In this document: positions 24,954 through 32,164 of the stretch, piece after piece
Position numbering within the stretch: the first letter of the stretch is position 1
Layout: each line of letters starts with the position of its first letter
Source: Terriglobales bacterium
GTDB lineage: Bacteria > Acidobacteriota > Terriglobia > Bryobacterales > Bryobacteraceae
Reading direction: 5' to 3'
Assembly: GCA_021372245.1 (NCBI GenBank)
Contig: JAJFUV010000264.1
Span: forward strand, 1-40,964
DNA: 40,964 nt
The notes under the pieces: generated by a model
Seen by the model: only the letters and a program-made list of their open reading frames with translations
The model's database searches: none
Told to the model about the DNA's origin: nothing
Position numbers and translations under genes: made by a program

Positions 24954-26362
24954 TGGCCGCACCCCCGCTGGCGGCACGCTTCGCGGAACCGGATGTAGAC
25001 TTCTTCGTCCCGCGGTGCCAATTCCGCGTTTGGCGTGAAACGCGCCACGATCTGCGTCATGGCGCCGATGGCCGCCATGACATCGCCGCCGTACCAGGCT
25101 CCGGTGGCCGCCAGCACCGCCGCGCCGAACGCGGCTCCCGGTTGCGCCGCGCGAACTACGGTTCGGCCCAGAATATCGGCGCGCATTTGTGAGACGATCC
25201 CGCTCTGTGCCGCGCCCCCGCCGCTCGTGTAGATCGTGTCGCCAAGCGCTACGCCTGCCTCGGCGAGCGCCTCGTACCCCCAGCGTTCCACGAAGCCAAT
25301 TGACTGCAGTTGCGCGGCGCACCATTCGCCGCGGCAACTGGGGCGGCCTTCGAAAAACGACAGTGCGTCGCGGTTCTGAAACGGGAATCGTTCGCCACGC
25401 CCGGCCAGCGGATAGCACACCACCGTCGCGGGGAAGTATGGCTGCGCCAGTTGTTCGACCTGCTCGGGCGTGAGCGGCGGGTCCTCGTTCTTGATGCTGC
25501 CCGGCCCGGAGTTACTGGCCGCCCCCGGCGCCCACAGCCCCGATGGATGCAAATGCGAGTAGATACCGTTTCGCTCTTCGGGACGCGTGGCGCTCAGAGC
25601 CTTCCACACCAGCGTCGTCCCCAGCGTCGTATTGAGCGCCCCGCGTGAGTTCGCGCCTGATGCGATCAGACAAGCTATGCCGTCGGTGGCGCCGGCGAAA
25701 ACCGGCACTCCGGCCGGCAAAGCTGAATCTCCCGGTTTCACCACTCCCGCGCGCTCGCCCGGCCGCAGTACGCGAGGAAGCAACTCGCGCGGGACGCCGC
25801 TCATTGCGACCACCGGACCCCAATCCATCGCCGCCGGATCGTAACCCAGCTTGAGGCAGTTGGAAAAATCCGAGACACCGAACTCTCCGGTGAGTTTCGA
25901 AGCGAGCCAATCGGCGGGATGCAGTATGTGCCGGACCTTGTCCCATACTTCGCCCTCATGCTGTGCCACCCAAAGCGCCTTGGCGAGCGAGTAGGACGCA
26001 CTCAGACCCGTTGCGCCCGGTTCTCCCCGCCGGTCGTCGTAGAGCATTGCCGCGCGTAACGGCCGGCCTTCTTCATCAGCCACAACCAGCGAGCCGGAAG
26101 TTGAAGTGACGGCCACACCCGCCACTTCCCCGCCCTCGGCCACCACCTCTCGCACCACAGTACAAACCGTCTGCCACCAGTCTGCCGGATCCTGCTCGTG
26201 CGTGCCGTCGGGAAGTGGGTGCGCCGCATCCAGAGACTGCACGGCGCACGCAACGACCTTGCCGTCTACGGAGACGGCTACTGCGCGCGCGCCGCTGGTG
26301 CCGACATCGATGCCGATCACCGTACGGAGGACGTCTCTTGAGGGTGGTTGGAAGCTCTGCAT
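24950..26362 (-). CDS. FGGY-family carbohydrate kinase
   Basis: A 470-residue sugar kinase with the N-terminal ATPase motif I-G-I-D-V-G-T-S-G-A-R and the D-G-I-A-C and S-G-G-G-A segments of the FGGY superfamily. Substrate could be a ketose such as xylulose or ribulose, or an alditol; the residues that decide this cannot be assigned by eye. It is coupled to the phosphohexomutase gene. A TATAGC box (26376-26371) lies eight bases before the ATG and shares its centre with the box of the divergent ribBA gene. Confidence 0.88.
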   Translation of the reverse strand: MQSFQPPSRDVLRTVIGIDVGTSGARAVAVSVDGKVVACAVQSLDAAHPLPDGTHEQDPADWWQTVCTVVREVVAEGGEVAGVAVTSTSGSLVVADEEGRPLRAAMLYDDRRGEPGATGLSASYSLAKALWVAQHEGEVWDKVRHILHPADWLASKLTGEFGVSDFSNCLKLGYDPAAMDWGPVVAMSGVPRELLPRVLRPGERAGVVKPGDSALPAGVPVFAGATDGIACLIASGANSRGALNTTLGTTLVWKALSATRPEERNGIYSHLHPSGLWAPGAASNSGPGSIKNEDPPLTPEQVEQLAQPYFPATVVCYPLAGRGERFPFQNRDALSFFEGRPSCRGEWCAAQLQSIGFVERWGYEALAEAGVALGDTIYTSGGGAAQSGIVSQMRADILGRTVVRAAQPGAAFGAAVLAATGAWYGGDVMAAIGAMTQIVARFTPNAELAPRDEEVYIRFREACRQRGCGQ

Positions 26363-26370
26363 GGCCGGGC

Positions 26371-26378
26371 GCTATAGT
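26371..26378. promoter_or_regulatory. Overlapping divergent -10 boxes between FGGY kinase and ribBA
   Basis: The eight bases GCTATAGT read TATAGT on the plus strand (26373-26378, 16 bases before ribBA) and TATAGC on the minus strand (26376-26371, eight bases before the kinase gene). The central CTATAG is self-complementary, so one element may serve both directions. Confidence 0.4.
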
Positions 26379-26394
26379 GAGTGTAAAGCACATT

Positions 26395-27564
26395 ATGCCA
26401 TTCGCTTCCATTCCGGAGGCGCTGGATGATCTTCGAGCGGGACGCATGCTCGTCGTTGTTGACGACGAGGACCGCGAAAACGAAGGAGATCTGACGGCGG
26501 CCGCCGAACTTACCACCGCCGAGACCATCAACTTCATGGCAACCCACGGGCGCGGACTTATTTGCCTGGCGCTCGCGCCGGAGCGCTGCGACCAGTTGGG
26601 CCTGCGCATGATGGCGACCGAAAACACCTCGCGTTTCGGGACTGCGTTTACGGAATCGGTGGACGCGCGCGAGGGTGTGACCACGGGCATTTCGGCGCAC
26701 GACCGGGCGCTCAGCGTCCAGGTGATCATGAAGGACGCCTCCGGGCCCGAGGACCTCGCCCGCCCAGGCCATACATTCCCCTTGCGCGCCCGCGAAGGCG
26801 GCGTGCTCGTGCGCGCGGGTCAAACCGAAGCCGCCGTCGACCTGGCGCGCATGGCGGGACTGAAGCCCGCCGGCGTCATCTGCGAGGTGATGAACGAAGA
26901 CGGCACCATGGCACGAGTGCCGCAGCTCGAAGAGTTCTGCCAAAAGCACCAGATCAAGATGATCTCGGTGGCGGACCTGATCCGCTACCGCCTGCGGCAC
27001 GAGCAATTCGTCTCGCACTTGGCGGAAGGCAGGCTGAACACTCAGTACGGCGAATTTCGCACCTTGGCCTACTCCTCGAAAGTGGATGCGGGAATCCACG
27101 TCGCACTCATCAAGGGCGATGTTCGCGGCCAGGAAGGCGTGCTGGTGAGGATGCACAGCCATTGCCTGTTCGGCGACGTTTTCGGTTCGGCGCAGTGTGA
27201 TTGCCGGAAGTTGATCGACGAGAGCATGAGGCTGATCGCCGCAGAGGGCCGCGGCGTACTGGTTTATCTGCACCAGGGCAAGCCGGCCCCTCGCATGGAC
27301 AAGAGCGGAAGCGGCCCCGGGCGGCTCATCGTGCACGACCGCAACTTGCCCTATTACCGCATGCCGGACAGCGGCAGGCTGCTGCAGTATGAAAGCGGCG
27401 TAGGCGCCCAGATTTTGTCGGACCTCGGCCTGAAGACCATACGCCTGATGACGAATCATCCCCGCAAGATCATGGGGTTGGAGGGCTTCGGCATCCGGGT
27501 GGTGGGGCAGGTCCCCGTCGAGACCGGGAACTTTTCAAGTTGCGACGTCGTAAAGACTGAGTGA
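26395..27564 (+). CDS. ribBA: RibBA-type riboflavin biosynthesis protein with altered catalytic motifs
   Basis: A 389-residue two-domain protein. Residues 1-205 are 3,4-dihydroxy-2-butanone 4-phosphate synthase with D-D-E-D-R-E-N-E-G-D intact; however, the G-H-T-E-A motif that supplies the second metal ligand (His153 in E. coli RibB) reads G-Q-T-E-A, encoded by CAA. Residues about 210-389 are GTP cyclohydrolase II-like with the zinc cysteines C-x10-C-x-C, but the usual E-G-R-G-I-G-L and D-T-V-E-A-N motifs are replaced by unrelated sequence, and T-N-N-P by T-N-H-P. The reading frame is continuous. It may be a lineage variant or have lost one or both activities. Confidence 0.85.
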   Translation: MPFASIPEALDDLRAGRMLVVVDDEDRENEGDLTAAAELTTAETINFMATHGRGLICLALAPERCDQLGLRMMATENTSRFGTAFTESVDAREGVTTGISAHDRALSVQVIMKDASGPEDLARPGHTFPLRAREGGVLVRAGQTEAAVDLARMAGLKPAGVICEVMNEDGTMARVPQLEEFCQKHQIKMISVADLIRYRLRHEQFVSHLAEGRLNTQYGEFRTLAYSSKVDAGIHVALIKGDVRGQEGVLVRMHSHCLFGDVFGSAQCDCRKLIDESMRLIAAEGRGVLVYLHQGKPAPRMDKSGSGPGRLIVHDRNLPYYRMPDSGRLLQYESGVGAQILSDLGLKTIRLMTNHPRKIMGLEGFGIRVVGQVPVETGNFSSCDVVKTE

Positions 27565-27574
27565 GGAGAGCAAT

Positions 27575-28540
27575 ATGCGGACCCTTCGTACAGTCCTTGT
27601 GCTCGCGACTTTGGCGGCGGCCATGGCTTCAGCGGCTGACCGCGAACTCCTGCGTTTGGCGCCGGCAGGCACACGTTTCCTGGCCGGAGTCCAGGTTGAT
27701 CAGGGAAAAATAACGCCGTTCGGGCGTTTCCTGTTGTCGAGGATGGAGAAGGACGACAAGGAATTCCAGGCCTTCGTCACGGCTACCGGCTTCGATCCGA
27801 CTCGCGATGTGGACGAGATCCTGGTCGCCGCTTCCGGGGCCGGCACGGGGCACAAAGATGGGGTCATGTTGGCCCGGGGACACTTCAATATCCAGACGAT
27901 CCTGGCCAGTGCAAAAGAGAAAGGTGCCGTAGTGACGGATTACCAGGGTGTCCCGCTCCTTTCGCCTCCTAAGAGCAAGACCCAGCAATCCGGGGCTGTT
28001 GCATTCCTCAATGGCAGCATCGCAATCGCGGGAGACGTTCAGAAGGTGAAGAGCGCGATTGCACAGCGCACACAGACGGTCTCGTTGGATTCAGCCCTGG
28101 AGGGGAAGGCCGCGGAGTTGAGCGCCACGCATCACGCATGGATGGTGTCGGTCGTCCCCGTGGCCGAGATGGCGGGGCGGGTTCCCGACGCCAACATGAG
28201 CGGCGCAATGAAGGGCAATGCGTTTCAGGCCGTTGAACAGATCAGCGGCGGCGCGGACTTCACCGACGGCGTCAAGATCTCTGCCGAAGCCGTCACCCGT
28301 TCGGACAAGGACGCGACGGCGCTGGCCGACGTCGTTCGCTTCCTGGCCAACCTTGCCCAGATGAACCGGGAGGGCGTCCAGGCGCCGGGCCTCGCGGCGG
28401 CGCTCGAAACGCTCGACTTGAAGACGGAAGGTAAAGTCGCCAAGGTCTCATTCCGCGTTCCGGAAGCCCAACTCGAACAGATGATCCAATCGCACCAGCA
28501 TCGGGCGCGCGTCCGCCCGGTCGTGCATCGCACGAAGTAA
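27575..28540 (+). CDS. Secreted protein of unknown function
   Basis: A 321-residue protein with a clear signal peptide (residues 1-20, ending A-M-A-S-A-A). The mature part has repeated alpha/beta character (for example S-G-A-V-A-F-L-N-G-S-I-A-I-A-G-D), resembling the secreted DUF3352-like or mucin-binding-like proteins of Acidobacteria, but I cannot name a family. The GAGGAG ribosome binding site and the 10-base gap from ribBA suggest cotranscription. The C-terminus is basic and His/Arg-rich. Confidence 0.65.
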   Translation: MRTLRTVLVLATLAAAMASAADRELLRLAPAGTRFLAGVQVDQGKITPFGRFLLSRMEKDDKEFQAFVTATGFDPTRDVDEILVAASGAGTGHKDGVMLARGHFNIQTILASAKEKGAVVTDYQGVPLLSPPKSKTQQSGAVAFLNGSIAIAGDVQKVKSAIAQRTQTVSLDSALEGKAAELSATHHAWMVSVVPVAEMAGRVPDANMSGAMKGNAFQAVEQISGGADFTDGVKISAEAVTRSDKDATALADVVRFLANLAQMNREGVQAPGLAAALETLDLKTEGKVAKVSFRVPEAQLEQMIQSHQHRARVRPVVHRTK

Positions 28541-28570
28541 GCTTCCCCCGCGTACCGACCAGCGGCGCCT

Positions 28571-28612
28571 GGTGCTCCTTGCTGTATAATTCGGGCTTCG
28601 GTAAGGAGCACC
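28571..28612 (+). promoter_or_regulatory. TATAAT promoter element enclosed by an inverted repeat that includes the ribosome binding site
   Basis: GGTGCTCCTT (28571-28580) and AAGGAGCACC (28603-28612) are perfect 10-base complements around 22 bases that contain TATAAT (28585-28590). The right arm holds the AAGGAG ribosome binding site of the glycosidase gene that starts at 28614. A transcript from upstream could hide the site in a stem; one starting after the TATAAT would lack the left arm. Confidence 0.5.
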
Positions 28613-28613
28613 A

Positions 28614-30713
28614 ATGCACGGCTTGGACAGACGTGAGTTTCTTTTGGCGGGCGTAGCCGCAGCCAGCGCCGCCGGCGTGAACGGCCGCAGGATTTGGATC
28701 GACAACCGGCAGGCGGCCATGCCAAACCGCCCCTGGCGCAAGATCCACCTGGACTTCCACAATTCCCAGTACGTCGCGAAGATCGGCGACAAGTTCAACG
28801 CCGACGAATTCGGCGACCGTCTGCAGGCCGCCAGCATCGACTCCATTGTGGTCTTCGCCAAGGACATGCACGGGTACTTCTACTACCCCAGCCAGTACGG
28901 CCCCGTGCATCCTGGGCTCAGCTTCGACCTGCTCGGCGCTCAAGTGAAGGCCTGCCGCCAGCGCAAGATCGCCGTCTATGCTTATTACTGCACCACTTGG
29001 GATAATTTCCTGGCCGAACATCATGCCGACTGGCTGGTGGTGAAGCGAGACCGTACCAACTACCTGCCGAAGTTCGACCAGACGCCCCGCTGGACCGCGC
29101 TATGCCTGGCGCACGACGACTTCGTCGAGCTGATGCTGAAGCACACCCGCGAGTTCGTCTCCCGCTACGAGTTGGACGGCGCGTGGTTCGATATGCCCGT
29201 GCCCATCGCTGGCGAGTGTTTCTGCCGCCGCTGCCTCGATGCGCTGCGCGCCAAAGGGCTGGACCCGTTCGACACCAAGGTGCAGCGTCGCCACAAACAG
29301 GATCTCCACGTCTCGTTCCTGCGGCGCGCCACGCAAACCGTGCGCGAAACCCGCCCCGGCTGCCAGGTGGATTACAACGGCCAGTGCGTGTACGGCCTCG
29401 CCGAGCGCGTGCCGCACATGGACAACATCGACATCGAGGCGCTGCCCACCGCTGGTTGGGGTTACTACTATTTCCCCACTCTGGTGCGCTATACGCGGAC
29501 TTCCGGCCTGACCAGCTACGGCATGACCGGCCGCTTCCATTCGTCCTGGGCCGATTTCGGCGGCCTGAAACTTCCGGTGCAACTCGACGTCGAACTGGCC
29601 GGGATCGTGGCCAATGCCGCGCGCTGCGACATCGGCGATCAGATGCCCCCCAGTGGGAGGCTGGACCCGGCGGTCTACCACGTCATCGGCAAGTCCTACG
29701 CGCGCATCAAAGCGCTGGAGCCATGGCTGGAAGGCGCGGTACCGGTCACCGAAGCCGCCATCATCACCGGCGGTCTGCCGCTCGAAAACATATCTACGGA
29801 AGCGAATTTCGGCATCTCGAAGCTGCTGATTGAATCGCGCATCCAGTTCGACGTCGTCGAGCCTGACGCGCCCTGGGAACGCTACGGAGTTGTACTGTTG
29901 CCGGACGGTCTGCAGGTCGACGCGAAATTGGCCGCGCGCCTGGTCAAGTACGCCTCGTCTGGCGGCGCCATCCTGGTCTCGAACCAGGCTGGCGTTCTGA
30001 GTGGAAGCGGACAAAGCTGGCTCGAACCTTTCGGCTTGCAATACAAAGGCGCGTCGCCTTTCAAGCCGGCTTATATGATTCCGCGCGCGGGATTCACGGG
30101 CGACATTCCTCCGTACGAGTACGCACTTTACGAGGGCGCGGGGCAGTGGAAGGCCGATGCGCCAGCCGAAGTGCTTGCTACCCTGGGTGAGCCGGCTTTT
30201 CAGCGCAGCCCGGAGCATTATACGAGCCACGCGCAGACACCTTTCGATCACGCAACCGATTACGCCGCTATCGCGCGTGGCGGCCCGGTGGCGCTGTTCG
30301 CGTTTCCGCTCGGCACCAGTTACTTCACGCGCGGCTATTGGGTTTACCGGCAGGCGTTCCAATACGTGATACGCCGATTGCTCGGCACGCCGCTGGTGGA
30401 ATCCGATGCGCCCATGAGCACGGAAGTGACCCTGACCCACCAGGCGGCTCGTGCCGGGCGCCGCGAGCGATATATGGTCCATGTGGTAAACTTCTCCGCC
30501 CTGCGCCGTGCGCCCAAGCATCCCGATTTCTATGACGACCCAATCCCGCTGACGAACGTTCGCGTCCGTTTGAACCTGCCCGTCAAAACCGCCTCGGCGC
30601 GTGCCATCGTGGCGGGCGAGAATCTGAAGCTGCAGCCGGGTTCCGATGGGGGCGTTGAAGTGACGCTGGCTCGCGTACCGGTTCACGAAGTTGTCTGTTT
30701 CGAATTAGCTTGA
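28614..30713 (+). CDS. Tat-exported GHL6-like glycoside hydrolase
   Basis: A 699-residue exported protein with a twin-arginine signal (D-R-R-E-F-L-L-A-G, residues 5-13). Residues about 40-360 form a TIM-barrel resembling hypothetical glycosyl hydrolase family 6 (PF14871), with a D-G-A-W-F-D-M segment that may carry an acidic catalytic residue. Residues about 385-600 look like the beta-galactosidase trimerisation fold seen in GH42 enzymes, ending in a beta-sandwich. The paired C-F-C-R-R-C motif may bind a metal. An alpha-L-fucosidase-like or beta-galactosidase-like role is possible, and the sulfatase next door fits breakdown of a sulfated glycan. Confidence 0.78.
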   Translation: MHGLDRREFLLAGVAAASAAGVNGRRIWIDNRQAAMPNRPWRKIHLDFHNSQYVAKIGDKFNADEFGDRLQAASIDSIVVFAKDMHGYFYYPSQYGPVHPGLSFDLLGAQVKACRQRKIAVYAYYCTTWDNFLAEHHADWLVVKRDRTNYLPKFDQTPRWTALCLAHDDFVELMLKHTREFVSRYELDGAWFDMPVPIAGECFCRRCLDALRAKGLDPFDTKVQRRHKQDLHVSFLRRATQTVRETRPGCQVDYNGQCVYGLAERVPHMDNIDIEALPTAGWGYYYFPTLVRYTRTSGLTSYGMTGRFHSSWADFGGLKLPVQLDVELAGIVANAARCDIGDQMPPSGRLDPAVYHVIGKSYARIKALEPWLEGAVPVTEAAIITGGLPLENISTEANFGISKLLIESRIQFDVVEPDAPWERYGVVLLPDGLQVDAKLAARLVKYASSGGAILVSNQAGVLSGSGQSWLEPFGLQYKGASPFKPAYMIPRAGFTGDIPPYEYALYEGAGQWKADAPAEVLATLGEPAFQRSPEHYTSHAQTPFDHATDYAAIARGGPVALFAFPLGTSYFTRGYWVYRQAFQYVIRRLLGTPLVESDAPMSTEVTLTHQAARAGRRERYMVHVVNFSALRRAPKHPDFYDDPIPLTNVRVRLNLPVKTASARAIVAGENLKLQPGSDGGVEVTLARVPVHEVVCFELA

Positions 30714-30726
30714 GGAGGCTCCGCCG

Positions 30727-32157
30727 ATGTTCACACGCCGCGAGTTCGTTCAAGCCGCCGCCGCGCCGGCATTGCTCCGCCCGCAACGCAAGCCGGGCGA
30801 CAAACCGAATCTGTTGTTCTTGTGGACAGACGAGCAGCGCGCCGACACAATGGCCGCGTACGGCAACACCCGCTATCGCGCGCCCGCCATGAACCGGCTG
30901 GGCGCCGAAAGCGTCGTATTCGACCGCTGCTACGTGAGCCAGCCTGTCTGTACGCCGAGCCGCTCTACAGTGATGACTGGCCTATGGCCGCACACCTCCG
31001 GCTGCTTCAAGAACAACATTCCGCTGCGACGCGAGACCCGCACGCTGCCCGAACTCGTCGCCGATTCTGCGTACCGCACAGGTTACATGGGCAAGTGGCA
31101 CTTGGGCGACGAGATCTTCGCGCAGCACGGCTTCGAACAGTGGAGGTCCATCGAAGAGTACACCGCATACTTCTCGGCAGGCCGCGACCGCAACGCGCGC
31201 AGCACCTACCACGAATTTCTGCGCCGCTTGGGCTACCAGCCCGACGCCAGGAACAACTTCTCCCGCAACTTCGCCGTCTCGTTGCCCATCGAACACACCA
31301 AGCCTTCCTACCTGGCAGAGGAGGCTTCGCGCTTCATCATCGACAACCGGCACGAACCGTGGATGCTCTTCGTGAACACGCTGGAGCCGCATATGCCATT
31401 CACCAGCCGGTTCAACGATCTTCACGACGAACGCGAGATCGAACTGCCCGCTAACTATCCCGGGGTCCCCGCTACTTCCGAACCGGCATGGTACAAACGC
31501 CGACGCGAGCAAAGCCAGCAGCCCGGCGGCGAGACCGGATGGCGCCGCCTGATACGCAATTACGCGGGACTCTGCTCACTGGTAGATCAGGCCGTGGCAC
31601 GGATCCTGTGGTCGCTCGAAGTCTCCGGGCAAGCCGAAAACACGATCGTCGTCTACACGTCCGACCACGGCGACATGATGGGCAGTCACAGCATGTACGC
31701 CAAGCAGGTGATGTACGAGGAAGCCGTACGCGTGCCGCTGTTGATGCGTGTGCCCTTCCGTCGCCAGCGGCTACTTCACGTCCAGCAGCCGGTGAGCCAC
31801 ATAGACCTGGTCCCCACGCTTCTTGATCTGCTCGGGCGCAAAGATGCCGCCGCCGGACTCCCCGGCCATAGCCTCATGCCGCAGCTCACGGGTGCAGTCC
31901 GCCCGGACAACTACGTCTTCCTGGAATGGACCGGCGACGTGAAGGACAGCGGGGAAGGCCCCAGCGGCCGCACAGTCATTTCGCCGGAAGGGATGAAACT
32001 GGTTCTGTACGACACCGATCAGTCGCTGCTGTTCGACCGCCGCCGCGATCCGGGCGAGATGAACAACCTGTACGGCAAGACCGACGACCGCCGACTCCGC
32101 ACCAAACTAGTCGAGTGGCAGAAGAAGACCGGCGATACGATTGCCCTGCCCCGCTGA
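30727..32157 (+). CDS. Tat-exported sulfatase (cysteine type)
   Basis: A 476-residue sulfatase with a twin-arginine-like signal (T-R-R-E-F-V-Q-A-A, residues 3-11). The formylglycine motif is Cys75-T-P-S-R, so it needs oxidation by a formylglycine-generating enzyme or an anSME. Metal-binding residues are in W-T-D-E-Q and in T-S-D-H-G-D-M-M-G, and the G-K-W-H motif is present. It hydrolyses a sulfate ester of unknown sugar. It follows the glycosidase by 13 bases with a GAGGAGG ribosome binding site, so the two form an operon. Its stop lies seven bases from the convergent M3 peptidase stop. Confidence 0.94.
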   Translation: MFTRREFVQAAAAPALLRPQRKPGDKPNLLFLWTDEQRADTMAAYGNTRYRAPAMNRLGAESVVFDRCYVSQPVCTPSRSTVMTGLWPHTSGCFKNNIPLRRETRTLPELVADSAYRTGYMGKWHLGDEIFAQHGFEQWRSIEEYTAYFSAGRDRNARSTYHEFLRRLGYQPDARNNFSRNFAVSLPIEHTKPSYLAEEASRFIIDNRHEPWMLFVNTLEPHMPFTSRFNDLHDEREIELPANYPGVPATSEPAWYKRRREQSQQPGGETGWRRLIRNYAGLCSLVDQAVARILWSLEVSGQAENTIVVYTSDHGDMMGSHSMYAKQVMYEEAVRVPLLMRVPFRRQRLLHVQQPVSHIDLVPTLLDLLGRKDAAAGLPGHSLMPQLTGAVRPDNYVFLEWTGDVKDSGEGPSGRTVISPEGMKLVLYDTDQSLLFDRRRDPGEMNNLYGKTDDRRLRTKLVEWQKKTGDTIALPR

Positions 32158-32164
32158 AGCCCGG

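Noticed and set aside
24954..25418. Upstream extension of the phosphohexomutase frame
   Set aside because: It lies inside the FGGY kinase gene; the GTG at 24953 fits the usual enzyme start and the GTGA overlap.
26317..27459. Antisense frame opposite ribBA
   Set aside because: It has shadow composition, and it covers the divergent promoter region.
29100..30686. 528-codon antisense frame opposite the glycosidase
   Set aside because: Composition is His/Arg/Gln-rich as expected for a shadow of a high-GC gene; the plus-strand protein has signal peptide and domain structure.
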